Part shown: positions 16,913 to 26,217 of the stretch, one piece after another
How positions within the stretch are numbered: the stretch's first letter is position 1
Layout: the number at the start of each line of letters is the position of its first letter
NCBI RefSeq assembly: GCF_014698475.1
Contig: NZ_JACJTB010000031.1
Coordinates: forward strand, 1-64,000
Source: Nostoc spongiaeforme FACHB-130
GTDB taxonomy: Bacteria; Cyanobacteriota; Cyanobacteriia; Cyanobacteriales; Nostocaceae
DNA length: 64,000 bases
Reading direction: 5' to 3'
Program-made: the position numbers and the translations under genes
The notes under the pieces: generated by a model
The model's input: only the letters and a program-made list of their open reading frames with translations
Databases searched by the model: none
What the model was told of the DNA's origin: nothing

Positions 16913-17697
16913 AATCTACTTAATATGTAAATTAAAATCAGATATCAAAAAGTTCGCCATTTAAATAGGTATGGCGACAAATTAGCTATCAAAAAATGGC
17001 GTGCAGATACTTTTGTGCTGATTGATGCAATCAACACAACTAAGTATCAATAGATGATGCTCAAAGACCCTGATTTATGATTGTTAATGGTAGGATGTTA
17101 TGGATTTTTCACCTGATATTAGTCTGCCTGTGGAAGCTTTCAAAAATTAAGACCAGTATTTCAGCCTAATTTTCCCAGGACATATTACATAAATAACAAA
17201 CACTGGGTATTTTAAAATTGATATTTACCTAAAATTCATGAAAACCACACATGTTTTTCAAGTAGTCAAGATAAATTCCTAGAAAAATCTTTATATTTGT
17301 AGCTAAACTTACTTAACAATAGCTAAAAAAGTAAAAGTGAATACATTGAATCAATAATTTTACCCAAAATAAATATTTTTGATAACTTAAAGACTGTTGA
17401 ACACCAGAAATCATGTAATTTAAATCACAAATTTCCTGCTTGACACCAGAATCTAAATCGTTTATAAATTATTGTCCTCTGCAAAAACACTTGTCTTTGA
17501 TGATTGGCTTTTAAAATTTTAGTAGTTAGATATCTAAAATCAAAATCTGCATCTAGTAAGACCCAAAGAATGCTGATTTTGGTAAAAATTACAGGATATA
17601 AATATTAGTCTGATTAATCTACTGCAAAATTAAAAAGAATTCACTTGAGAGTGATGGTAATCAAACACACACTCAAACAATCATAGGAGAGTAAAAA
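16913..17697. other. Long AT-rich divergent promoter region (785 bases)
   Basis: The gap separates the minus-strand propeller gene from the plus-strand glycosyltransferases. It has no frame with a plausible start. It must contain both promoters and may hold long untranslated leaders. I see no confident operator, riboswitch or small RNA. Confidence 0.55.
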
Positions 17698-18867
17698 GTG
17701 GGATGTAAAAACGAAAATTTTAATACTAAGTCTGCATCTATACTGACACTAGGTTTGGGTTGGTTCCCTCAAACACCAGGAGGATTAGAAAGATATATTT
17801 ATGAACTAACTCATCAATTAGCAAACCGTCAAGACCAAATAGAATTATGTGGAGTTGGTTTACCAGAAATTGATGTAAATTCACCAATAAAATTAACTAA
17901 CTTAGCTTCTCCTGATCTGCCAATTTGGCAAAGACTCTGGTCTATTCGGAATAACTTTAAAAACAGTAGAATCGGCAAACCAGATGCAATTAACTTACAT
18001 TTTGCATTATATAGCTTTCCGATTATGGATATTTTACCGCAAGATATACCAATTACTTTTAACTTTCATGGCCCTTGGGCATCAGAAAGTGAGCAAGAAG
18101 TAACTACTAATAAATTGAGTATTATTATCAAGCGGTTATTAATTGAAAAAAGCACTTATCATCGCTGCGATCGCTTTATTGTTCTGAGTAAAGCATTTGG
18201 TAATATTTTATATCAACAATATCAAGTCCCTTGGGAAAAAATTCATATTATTCCTGGTGGTGTGAATATTCATCGCTTTCAGCCGAACTTATCGCCAAAA
18301 GAGGCAAGACAGCAACTAGGCTGGCCAGATAATCGACCAATATTATTTACATCTCGCCGCTTAGTTTATCGCATGGGTATTGATAAATTACTGCAAGCTT
18401 TAGCTATAATTAAACCTAAAATTCCTGATGTTTGGTTAGCAATTGCTGGTCGTGGTTATATGCAAAGTTCACTACAACAGCAAGCACAAGAATTAGGCTT
18501 AGAAAATACAGTTAAATTTTTAGGTTTTCTCCCAGATGAGCAATTACCCATAGCCTATCAAGCTGCTGATTTAACAGTTATGCCTAGTCAATCTTTTGAA
18601 GGTTTTGGTTTAGCTGTAGTTGAATCTTTAGCTTGTGGTACACCTGTTTTATGTACACCTGTAGGGGGAATGCCAGAAATTTTAACGCAATTTTCACCAG
18701 ATTTGATTACTAGTTCAATAGAAGTTTATGACATTGCTGAAAAGTTAGAAAATATTTTCTTAGGTAAAACTCAAATTCCTTCTCGGCAGGCTTGCCGTGA
18801 TTATGCTGTAACTAATTATGACTGGTCTTTAATCGCCCAAAAAGTTCGTGATGTTATCTTAGCTTAA
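17698..18867 (+). CDS. Glycosyltransferase family 4
   Basis: A 389-residue GT-B enzyme. It starts with GTG 17698, supported by AGGAG nine bases upstream. The N-terminal domain has GLGWFPQTPGGLERYIYELTHQ with the glycine-rich loop of GT4 enzymes. The C-terminal domain has SRRLVYRMGIDKLL, IAGRGYM and SFEGFGLAVVESLACG with the E-x7-E motif (about residue 300). Sugar donor and acceptor are unknown. The next GT4 gene starts 29 bases after its stop, so the two very likely form an operon ending at a hairpin at 20048. Confidence 0.92.
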   Translation: MGCKNENFNTKSASILTLGLGWFPQTPGGLERYIYELTHQLANRQDQIELCGVGLPEIDVNSPIKLTNLASPDLPIWQRLWSIRNNFKNSRIGKPDAINLHFALYSFPIMDILPQDIPITFNFHGPWASESEQEVTTNKLSIIIKRLLIEKSTYHRCDRFIVLSKAFGNILYQQYQVPWEKIHIIPGGVNIHRFQPNLSPKEARQQLGWPDNRPILFTSRRLVYRMGIDKLLQALAIIKPKIPDVWLAIAGRGYMQSSLQQQAQELGLENTVKFLGFLPDEQLPIAYQAADLTVMPSQSFEGFGLAVVESLACGTPVLCTPVGGMPEILTQFSPDLITSSIEVYDIAEKLENIFLGKTQIPSRQACRDYAVTNYDWSLIAQKVRDVILA

Positions 18868-18896
18868 AATCTCAATTTTAAAGTATTAAATATTTT

Positions 18897-20033
18897 ATGA
18901 AAATTCTATTTTTAGACCAAAGTGGTAAGCCTGGTGGTGCAGAACTTTGCTTAATTGATATTGCTAAACCATACCGCGATCGCGCTTTAGTTGGTTTGTT
19001 CGCTGATGGCGATTTTAAAACCTTACTCCAGCAAAATCAAATACCAGTTGAAGTATTAACAACAAAACCAATTCAAGTCCAAAAGCAAAGTAATTTATTG
19101 CAAGCACTAGCCAGTATTAAACAACTAGTACCTTTATTAATTAAAGTTGTAAACTTAGCGAAAAAGTATGATGTAATTTATGCCAATACCCAAAAAGCAC
19201 TAGTTATTGGCGCACTGGCAAGTTTTTTAGCAAATCGTCCTCTAGTTTATCATTTACACGATATTCTTTCTTTAGAACACTTTAGCCCAATCAACTTACG
19301 AGTAGCCGTTACCTTAGCTAATACTTTTGCATCATTAGTTATCGCTAATTCTCAGGCTAGTCAAACAGCATTTGTGCAAGCTAGAGGTAAGCCGGAAATT
19401 ACAGCAGTTGTTTATAACGGATTTGAAAGTAAAAAATATCAAATTTCTGATGTTGAAATTCAAAAAATCCGACAAGATTTAAACTTAGAAGACAAATTTG
19501 TTGTCGGACATTTCAGCCGTCTCGCACCCTGGAAAGGACAACATATTCTCTTGGAAGCATTAGCACAATCTCCACCACAAGTCACAGCACTTTTAGTTGG
19601 TGATGCTTTATTTGGCGAACAAGATTATGTAGAAGAATTACATCAACAAGTTGCCAAACTAGGGTTAGAAAATCGCGTCAAATTTTTAGGATTTCGTGCT
19701 GAAATTCCACAATTAATGTCAGCTTGTAACTTAGTGGCGCATACTTCCACTGCACCAGAACCCTTTGGTAGAGTAATTGTTGAGGCGATGTTGTGCGGTA
19801 CACCTGTAGTCGCAGCTAAAGCCGGCGGCGCGATTGAATTAGTCGAACATGGTGTCAATGGTTTTTTAACCACACCCGGCGATTCCCAAGAACTAGCCAA
19901 AGTAATTAACACCTGTGTTCAAGAAACAGAAATAACTACAGCGATCGCTGATTATGCCAAAAATACTGCCAGTCAGCGTTTTGATATCGCCACTATTAAT
20001 CAACAAATTGCTCAACTTTTAAGTTCTCAATAA
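18897..20033 (+). CDS. Glycosyltransferase family 4
   Basis: A 378-residue GT-B enzyme, second gene of a two-gene operon. It opens MKILFLDQSGKPGGAELCL, with the PGGAE loop that binds donor or acceptor. The C-terminal domain shows GHFSRLAPWKGQHILLEAL, LLVGDALFG and PEPFGRVIVEAMLCG with E-x7-E (about residue 285). Together with the preceding GT4 it probably builds two successive linkages of a surface polysaccharide. Which polymer is not evident, as no polymerase, flippase or priming transferase lies in the window. Confidence 0.92.
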   Translation: MKILFLDQSGKPGGAELCLIDIAKPYRDRALVGLFADGDFKTLLQQNQIPVEVLTTKPIQVQKQSNLLQALASIKQLVPLLIKVVNLAKKYDVIYANTQKALVIGALASFLANRPLVYHLHDILSLEHFSPINLRVAVTLANTFASLVIANSQASQTAFVQARGKPEITAVVYNGFESKKYQISDVEIQKIRQDLNLEDKFVVGHFSRLAPWKGQHILLEALAQSPPQVTALLVGDALFGEQDYVEELHQQVAKLGLENRVKFLGFRAEIPQLMSACNLVAHTSTAPEPFGRVIVEAMLCGTPVVAAKAGGAIELVEHGVNGFLTTPGDSQELAKVINTCVQETEITTAIADYAKNTASQRFDIATINQQIAQLLSSQ

Positions 20034-20047
20034 AAATATTAAAATTC

Positions 20048-20073
20048 AGATACCCAACTTCTTGTGGGTATCT
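20048..20073 (+). terminator. Hairpin after the glycosyltransferase operon
   Basis: AGATACCCA pairs with TGGGTATCT-type sequence across a short loop, followed by ATTTATT. It lies 15 bases after the stop at 20033. Confidence 0.55.
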
Positions 20074-20093
20074 ATTTATTGCTCAATTATTGA

Positions 20094-20330
20094 TTACAAA
20101 CCAACTAATTCTCGTGATTCATAATCAGTAAGTTGTTGTGCGATCGCTAATCTTGCCTCTAACTTCGCTACACTAAACTGATTACGCAGATATTCTAAAT
20201 GCGCGATCGCATTGGCTTTTTCTACAGTTAGTTGAATTTGGGTATCCACCGCCTTTTGATATTCGTGATTCAACAGTAATACCTCAAACCGCCGCGCCTT
20301 GCGTTGAGCATCATTTTTCAAATCTACATC
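20094..20330 (-). pseudogene. 3' partial copy of the coiled-coil gene at 56592
   Basis: The last 78 codons of the gene at 56592-56963 are repeated here on the opposite strand. From DVDLKND to the end, the protein is identical, and about ten base differences are all synonymous, including TAG/TAA stops. Upstream of DVDL the two sequences diverge completely; the frame here stays open to 20372 but then meets a stop and contains no ATG, only TTG at 20319-20321. The 5' half is therefore missing or replaced. A short protein from TTG cannot be excluded. Confidence 0.75.
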
Positions 20331-20815
20331 TAAATGATAGCTCTGCTCTTTTTTTGCTCCGTCGAACTCAAGTTAAATTAGTTGTGTCAGTCCACTACTG
20401 TCTAGTGGATTTTTTCTAACTTTATTCCCTAATTTTTCACCTACAAGTCAAACCTCAGAATGAGCTAGGGAATATCCCCTGAGTGAGAAGTAATTTCATT
20501 CAAATATTTTTAATCTAGAAATTAATTAAACAAGATTTATTCTTTCTCTGCTTGGTAAATCTAATTAAATATTGCTCATCAACAAGGATATTGAACTTTA
20601 ACTCCTTAGGGTAGTGAAAACTCTTAACAGGCGATGGGTAAAAGGAAAGTCCGTTTGTTCCCTCTTCCCACCATCATTGTTTGAGTCCCCTACCTTGGAA
20701 GATTATAAGTCGCAAAAGGGAGCTGAAATATCCCTCATAGACAGTCACTGTTCCTTATTATTTGTTTCTCGTTAAGTTCTGTTTGCTGTTGTATTGAATT
20801 ATTTGGAGGTTCGTA
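20331..20815. other. Intergenic gap
   Basis: Apart from the end of the partial gene copy, no gene is visible. The promoter of the DUF2808 gene should lie in the right half. A small palindrome (GGGAATATCCCC near 20470) is present. Confidence 0.5.
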
Positions 20816-21283
20816 ATGAAAAGATTGATTTTGTTGTCTAGCCTGAGTGTTGCGATCGCAGCTACCTGTCTTCCAGCTCAAGCTCAAAGACAAGATATAT
20901 CTTACAATAACACTGCTCCGCGAATTAGCAGTACCAGTGGTTACGATAGTACTCACACTATTACTGTTTACACAGGTATGCAGCCTTTATCTTACCTGAT
21001 AGTTAGACCTTCAGATGCTCTAAAAGTTAGCAATGATATTGACGTGACTGATCAATCTGGTCGTCGTGTTGAGGCTAACATTTCTAGACAAGATGAGAGA
21101 ATGATTAGAATTAATTTCTCTCAACCAGTTCCTCCTGGCACTAATCTCAATATTGCTTTTAGGAATATAGATTTTACCAATGCCTTTCCTAATAGAAGCT
21201 TTGTTTACTATGATATTTCCGGTGGACACATCGGTTTATCACGAGAAGTTCCCTATGGTTTAGCCCAAGTTCAGGTATATTAA
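20816..21283 (+). CDS. DUF2808 domain-containing secreted protein
   Basis: A 155-residue exported protein. MKRLILLSSLSVAIAATCLPAQAQ is a clean signal peptide with cleavage after AQA. The mature region matches the cyanobacterial DUF2808 pattern: YLIVRPSDALKVSNDIDVTD, then GRRVEANIS, INFSQPVPPGTNLNIAFRNI and a final GGHIGLSREVPYG. Such proteins are periplasmic or surface exposed and of unknown function. GGAGG eight bases before the ATG supports the start. It stands alone and ends at a palindromic terminator at 21395. Confidence 0.85.
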   Translation: MKRLILLSSLSVAIAATCLPAQAQRQDISYNNTAPRISSTSGYDSTHTITVYTGMQPLSYLIVRPSDALKVSNDIDVTDQSGRRVEANISRQDERMIRINFSQPVPPGTNLNIAFRNIDFTNAFPNRSFVYYDISGGHIGLSREVPYGLAQVQVY

Positions 21284-21394
21284 TTTTTGGGTTAAAAGGT
21301 AATTAAAAAGTAGAATCATTGCACAATAATTTTTCTACTTTTTCCCATCTTTCAAGCTAGATATAGCAATCCTAAATTATGCGTCAATAACAAG

Positions 21395-21423
21395 ATACCC
21401 GACTTCTTTAAGAAGTCGGGTAT
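21395..21423. terminator. Palindromic bidirectional terminator
   Basis: ATACCCGACTTCTT and AAGAAGTCGGGTAT form a perfect 14-bp stem with a one-base loop. It lies between the convergent genes at 20816-21283 and 21482-22030 and shares its core with 14640-14670. Confidence 0.7.
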
Positions 21424-21481
21424 ATGAAGTTTAGTATAGCACTCATGTTATTCGGAATTCTGACTTTTAAAGTCTACTCTA

Positions 21482-22030
21482 TTAATAAATATTATTCTTT
21501 TGATAACGCCAGTCGTACCATTGTTTAGCACTACGCACAGCAAACCACAACAATACTAAAGCAATTATTCCTCCTTGCCACGGTGCATCAAAGGCAAATA
21601 AAACTAAGGCAATGCAGAGAGTATCTTGCAGAAAAGCCACCCACAAAGGTAAGCCGCGTAAGCGATAAAACCAACCAATTTGCACCAGTTGTAATACTAA
21701 AGCTAATAATCCACCCGTTAAAGCAATCAACCAGTCTGGTGTATCTGTAGCAGAAGCAACAGCTAAACCCATAATTGCCCCTACTAATGGAGATAACAAT
21801 AGTTCAACTACCTGTATTACTCTTTGTCCCAGAAATCTTTTGCTGCCAAAAAATTCCAGTAATGACCAACTGGTAAGTAAGCACAACAAAATCTTGGGGG
21901 AAATGTGAGATAAAATCGGAGTCTGCGACCACAAATTACTGCCCTGCAACAGTCCGATAATTAATAGAGGTATGCCTATTCTTAATCCTGCTGCCGCAGA
22001 AGCAGAAAGCATGGCAAGTATTTCAACCAT
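21482..22030 (-). CDS. DUF4126 domain-containing membrane protein
   Basis: A 182-residue polytopic membrane protein with about five helices. LSASAAAGLRIGIPLLIIGLL at the start and a glycine-alanine rich middle (LLSPLVGAIMGLAVASATDTPDW) fit the DUF4126 family of cyanobacterial and proteobacterial membrane proteins of unknown function. The C-terminal tail is short and basic. It is alone between a terminator and a repeat-rich gap. Confidence 0.75.
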   Translation of the reverse strand: MVEILAMLSASAAAGLRIGIPLLIIGLLQGSNLWSQTPILSHISPKILLCLLTSWSLLEFFGSKRFLGQRVIQVVELLLSPLVGAIMGLAVASATDTPDWLIALTGGLLALVLQLVQIGWFYRLRGLPLWVAFLQDTLCIALVLFAFDAPWQGGIIALVLLWFAVRSAKQWYDWRYQKNNIY

Positions 22031-22387
22031 GAGGGCAATTGCTAGATAAGGATTTGTTATTTATACTACCCAGTGTTGCTCAAAATTACAGCACATAGAG
22101 GAATAATTTAGTAATTATTGTGATTTAAATTACTAAATTTTGCTCTGTAGTAGCACTATCTCCGACGAATGGAATTCGCACGCCAGTGAGGGAGTCGGCA
22201 AAGCCGCCCAACGCACTGGCTAGGCTATAAAAACATAGACACACAAGCGGCTTCCCGCAGGATAGTCCGCCTGCGCGGACTAACGTAAAGTCAAAGGTTT
22301 TGTATCTGTAGCCACGACTTCAGCCGCTTGGTGCAAGATGTGAATATACCTTGACAACCCTACACTCCTAGTATTTCTTGAAAGAAA
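22031..22387. repeat. Gap holding several interspersed repeat units
   Basis: Bases 22240-22285 contain GCGGCTTCCCGCAGG and the palindrome GTCCGCCTGCGCGGAC. Bases 22294-22348 contain a repeat (GGTTTTGTATCTGTAGCCAC..GCAAGATGTGAATA) whose reverse complement occurs at 37650-37700 and, more diverged, at 56984-57031. No gene is seen. Confidence 0.7.
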
Positions 22388-23683
22388 CTAAATATCCAAA
22401 CGCTGGTAAATTGCTTCCAAATGTTGGAGATGGTGTTGGGGATCAAAACACTTTTCAATTTCTGCGGGGGAAAGTTGGGCTGTGACTCGCGGATCTTGGC
22501 TAATCAAATCGTGAAAATTACCGTCTGGTTTATTCCACGCAGTATGGGCGCTTTGCTGGACGATCGCATAAGCTTCTTCGCGGCTTAAACCCTTGTCTAC
22601 TAAGGTGAGTAGTACTCTTTGGCTGAAGACTACACCGCCATAGCAATTAAGATTTCGCGCCATGTTCTCTGGATACACCAGCAGATTTTTTACTAAGTCA
22701 GTGATTTCTATTAACATGAAGTGCGTTAAAATGCACGCATCTGGCAAGACTACCCGTTCTACAGAACTGTGGGAAATATCCCTTTCATGCCACAAAGCGA
22801 CGTTTTCTAAAGTTGCACCAGCATGACTTCTAACTAAACGCGCCATCCCAGTTAAGCGTTCGGAACGGATGGGATTGCGTTTGTGGGGCATAGCACTAGA
22901 ACCTTTCTGCCCTTTGGCGAAAAATTCTTCTACTTCCAGAACGTCTGTTTTTTGCAGGTTGCGAATTTCGACGGCAAAACGTTCAATGGATGCAGCTAGT
23001 AATGCCAATTGCTGGACATAATCGGCGTGGCGATCGCGGGAAATTACTTGGGTGGAAGCTGTATCGGGTTTGAGTCCCAGTTTTTCACAGGCGATCGCTT
23101 CTACACGGGGTTCAATGTTGGCGTAAGTTCCCACTGCACCGGAAATCTTACCCACAGCAATGGTTTCCCGCAAAATTTTGAGGCGTTCTTGATGGCGCAA
23201 TACTTCTGCTAACCAGCCAGCTAACTTAAAACCAAAGGTAATCGGTTCGGCGTGGATACCATGCGATCGGCCAATCATCACAGTATTTTTGTGTTCTCTT
23301 GCCTTTTGGCGAATCACCTCAATCAAATCTGCCAGTCTTTGGGATATCACATCCAAGCTGGCGACTAATTGCAGTGCTAAAGCTGTGTCTAGGACATCAG
23401 AACTAGTCAGTCCTAAGTGAATATAACGTCCAGCTTCACCAACATATTCATTGACATTTGTCAAGAAAGCGATGACATCATGACGGACTTCTGCTTCAAT
23501 TTCTAGAATCCGTTTCGGCTCAAAATTAGCCTTGGCTTTGATTTCCTCAACTGCACCAGAGGGAATATAACCTAACTCAGCTTGGGCTTCGCAAGCTGCA
23601 ATCTCTACCTGAAGCCAGGTTTTGAACTTATAAAATTCAGTCCACAGGTTGCCCATTTCGGGCAAGGTATAACGCTCAATCAA
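22388..23683 (-). CDS. purB: Adenylosuccinate lyase
   Basis: A 431-residue fumarase/aspartase-superfamily enzyme of purine synthesis. It splits SAICAR to AICAR and adenylosuccinate to AMP, releasing fumarate. The signature loop GSSAMPHKRNPIRSE is at about residues 262-276, and GLTSSDVLDTALALQ (about 91) and GRSHGIHAEP (about 138, catalytic histidine region) are intact. Length is normal for bacterial PurB. The start MIERYTLPEMGNLWTE is the usual N-terminus. It is a single-gene unit flanked by repeat-containing gaps. Confidence 0.97.
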   Translation of the reverse strand: MIERYTLPEMGNLWTEFYKFKTWLQVEIAACEAQAELGYIPSGAVEEIKAKANFEPKRILEIEAEVRHDVIAFLTNVNEYVGEAGRYIHLGLTSSDVLDTALALQLVASLDVISQRLADLIEVIRQKAREHKNTVMIGRSHGIHAEPITFGFKLAGWLAEVLRHQERLKILRETIAVGKISGAVGTYANIEPRVEAIACEKLGLKPDTASTQVISRDRHADYVQQLALLAASIERFAVEIRNLQKTDVLEVEEFFAKGQKGSSAMPHKRNPIRSERLTGMARLVRSHAGATLENVALWHERDISHSSVERVVLPDACILTHFMLIEITDLVKNLLVYPENMARNLNCYGGVVFSQRVLLTLVDKGLSREEAYAIVQQSAHTAWNKPDGNFHDLISQDPRVTAQLSPAEIEKCFDPQHHLQHLEAIYQRLDI

Positions 23684-23892
23684 CGTTCGCGGCAGAATAC
23701 AACTGTCATATTTTACATGCTAATCAGCATCGATAGACAATAAGAAGGTGAGAGGTAATAGGTGACAGGTGATAGCCAATAGGGTGTGTTAAGAAGCATA
23801 AACCATAACGCGCCAAAAGCTTTGCTGTAGATGCTTTACGCTGTCGCTAACAAATCATACGTATATTCCAAAAATCAAATCAGATTCCTATC

Positions 23893-24011
23893 AGGACTTA
23901 CGCAAAAATTGCCAAAAAGCTTAATTTATCGAACCGCCAAGTCGCATTAGACGCGCAAGCGGCTTCCCGCAGGGTAGAACGCCAAGAATTCGTAGAGTCT
24001 GCGTAAGTCCT
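23893..24011. mobile_element. MITE-like element with 12-bp terminal inverted repeats
   Basis: The 119-base unit starts AGGACTTACGCA and ends TGCGTAAGTCCT, perfect inverted ends. Inside is GACGCGCAAGCGGCTTCCCGCAGGG. A second element with the same ends and a related inside is at 37705-37847. It encodes nothing. It ends 8 bases before the stop of the next minus-strand gene. No target duplication could be assigned. Confidence 0.75.
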
Positions 24012-24018
24012 ACCTATA

Positions 24019-24501
24019 TTAAGCGTTGGCAGAAAGGAAAGGAATATTTTCAGCAATATAATCTGGAACAGTCACACCTTGTTGTTTTGCCCAAAACTGG
24101 CTTAAAAAATGGATTTGTCGTAAACCAACAATTAAATTCAATCCAGGGATAAATAGCCACCAAACTACTAAAGGTTCTTTTAAACCTGCTTGGCGGTACA
24201 GTTCATTCACAGTTTTATATAACTTAAACTGCACAATATAAATCCACACAATACCCAGCAGCGAAAACCACCCGAACCACCCAGGTACGTCAGGATCAAA
24301 GATACGTAAAGCTTGGGGAATGGCGACTCCGAAAACAAAGGGTGCTAAACTCAGGGTTCCTGACCAACCAAAGCCGTTATAACGCCGTAATTCTTCTTGA
24401 ATAATCCACTTGTACCAGCCGTAATACAGCATCCCGGTAATCACAGACAAGAAAATTACTCGCCACAATGGACGGGGTTTACCTAAATCTTTTGCTGACA
24501 T
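24019..24501 (-). CDS. Predicted membrane protein
   Basis: A 160-residue protein with about four hydrophobic segments: residues 11-30, 48-66, 74-93 and 110-128. Features are a tryptophan-rich YYGWYKWIIQEELRRYN near the start and LYRQAGLKEP in a central loop. The pattern resembles DUF4234-type or related small membrane proteins, but this is not certain. It precedes hemJ on the same strand, 70 bases downstream of the hemJ stop, so co-transcription is possible. Function unknown. Confidence 0.7.
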   Translation of the reverse strand: MSAKDLGKPRPLWRVIFLSVITGMLYYGWYKWIIQEELRRYNGFGWSGTLSLAPFVFGVAIPQALRIFDPDVPGWFGWFSLLGIVWIYIVQFKLYKTVNELYRQAGLKEPLVVWWLFIPGLNLIVGLRQIHFLSQFWAKQQGVTVPDYIAENIPFLSANA

Positions 24502-24571
24502 TGATTTACGCCTGAGATATCAAATAAATTTTTTAACATTTCTTAATGTAAGATATCCCAGGCGTTTTTGT

Positions 24572-25156
24572 CTAACTTTGTTCTTGAGGAACTTGGTTGA
24601 TTTGCGCCATTAATTGTTCTTTATCACGTTTGCGTTTTTTGGCGTATAGCTGAATAGTCACCGCCATAAAAATAATCAAGCCTAAAATTCCCCAAGCGGT
24701 GATGTCTGTGGGTAGATTGTTTTTAAACACAGCTAATAAAACAATCACCACCAACATAACTGTAGGCGCTTCGTTTAAAGCACGTAACTGTTGACCAGTC
24801 CAACGACATTCATTATTGGCTAACTTTTTCATTAAGCGACCGCAGTAATGATGATAAGCCAATAAAATTGCGACAAATAGTAGTTTGAAGTGTAGCCAAC
24901 CCTGTTTTAAGACTTCTGGTTCGGTACTCACTAAACCGATCGCCATCGCTACTGTAACTAACATTCCCGGAGTAGTGATAATGCGATAAAGACGTAATTC
25001 CATAATTTGATACTGCTTTTTCAGTATCGTGCGTGCTGGTTCTGGTTCTTGTTCAGCTTCAACGTGGTAGATAAACAAACGCACCAGATAAAATAGTCCA
25101 GCAAACCAAACTACAATGCCAATAATATGAAATGCTTTAAACCAAGAATAAGCCAT
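24572..25156 (-). CDS. hemJ: Protoporphyrinogen IX oxidase HemJ
   Basis: A 194-residue membrane heme enzyme that oxidises protoporphyrinogen IX to protoporphyrin IX, the last shared step of heme and chlorophyll synthesis. Helix 1 contains the conserved histidine in WFKAFHIIGIVVWFAG. The sequence ARTILKKQYQIMELRLYRIITTPGM carries family-conserved basic residues, and LLAYHHYCGRLMK is the third hallmark. It is predicted to span the membrane four to five times. The same window encodes acsF, a later chlorophyll step. Length equals that of the Synechocystis enzyme to within a few residues. Confidence 0.93.
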   Translation of the reverse strand: MAYSWFKAFHIIGIVVWFAGLFYLVRLFIYHVEAEQEPEPARTILKKQYQIMELRLYRIITTPGMLVTVAMAIGLVSTEPEVLKQGWLHFKLLFVAILLAYHHYCGRLMKKLANNECRWTGQQLRALNEAPTVMLVVIVLLAVFKNNLPTDITAWGILGLIIFMAVTIQLYAKKRKRDKEQLMAQINQVPQEQS

Positions 25157-25348
25157 GAATTCTCATCTCCATTAAGGTGGATATAATACATTCGTAAGTT
25201 ATCAGAAAAATCTCTATATTTGCTTACGATAGCATTAGAAACTGTGCTGAATCATCTAATGAGCTATTTATTAAACACAGATAATTTACCTGTGTTTATC
25301 TATGGTTTCACTTTTTATAATATCGATTTTGCCAAAATTTATTTCTGC

Positions 25349-26197
25349 CTAATTATCTACACGTCTGACAAAGGGCAGTAAATCTTCTAAAATTGTCTGG
25401 TGATAATGTTCTTGCGCGTAATGTCCAACGTTATTAAGTTTTATTAATTCTGCATTGGGTACGGAATCACTAAATTTTTGTGCTATGTCTACAGATAACC
25501 AAGGGTCAATCATCCCCCATTGAATTAATATTGGCTGTTCCCATTTTTGAAAGCCAGATGCAATTTCCGCCGTTGCTTGAGGGAGTTGTAAATTGCGAAT
25601 TGTTGATAGTAATCCTCTACCAGATGCAGATGTTTTCAAAAAAGGTCGGCGATACACATCTAAGTCTTGATCTTCGATGCGATAACGGCTACCACCTTCT
25701 AGAGTACGGTCAACTAATAAAGGGTCTTGAGTCATTATTTCACCTGCTAGTGGAAAACCCATTTGTTGAATTTTCCAAGGTAATTTAGCATCGGTGGAAA
25801 TGGGGGCATTTAAAATAGCAATGTTGGCAATTTGTTCGGGATGACGTAAGGCATATTGTAAGCCTACAGAACCTAAGAAACCTTGGACAACTAAAGAAAA
25901 TCTTTCGATTTTTAGAGTTTGAATAAATTTTTCTAAAGCTGTAATAAATGCGTCGGGTGTGTAGGCAAAATCGCGTTTTTCTGGCATTGATGAAAAGCCA
26001 TAGCCAATCCAATCTGGTGCGATCGCTCTTGTTCCTTGACTAGCTAAAGCAGGCAGAACATTACGCCAACTGTAACTTTGCGAAACTATTCCATGCAGCA
26101 GAATTACAGGTAATAAATCACTTTGTCCAATCGGTTCAGCTTCCCGATAAAACCACTCTAAAGAATCAATTTTTACTTTATTTTCTGTTACAGCCAC
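25349..26197 (-). CDS. Alpha/beta hydrolase with altered nucleophile elbow
   Basis: A 282-residue alpha/beta-hydrolase resembling haloalkane dehalogenases. LLHGIVSQSYSWRNVLPAL supplies the oxyanion-hole region, DWIGYGFSS follows, and the acid and histidine candidates appear in WGMIDPWLS (about residue 225) and NVGHYAQEHYH (about 258). The nucleophile elbow reads VVQGFLGSVGL where relatives have VVHDWGS, so the catalytic aspartate or serine is replaced by glycine. The protein may be non-hydrolytic or use another residue. It is read as one gene, with no frameshift. Function unknown. Confidence 0.85.
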   Translation of the reverse strand: MAVTENKVKIDSLEWFYREAEPIGQSDLLPVILLHGIVSQSYSWRNVLPALASQGTRAIAPDWIGYGFSSMPEKRDFAYTPDAFITALEKFIQTLKIERFSLVVQGFLGSVGLQYALRHPEQIANIAILNAPISTDAKLPWKIQQMGFPLAGEIMTQDPLLVDRTLEGGSRYRIEDQDLDVYRRPFLKTSASGRGLLSTIRNLQLPQATAEIASGFQKWEQPILIQWGMIDPWLSVDIAQKFSDSVPNAELIKLNNVGHYAQEHYHQTILEDLLPFVRRVDN

Positions 26198-26217
26198 GCT
26201 ACTTTCCTAATAAAAAC

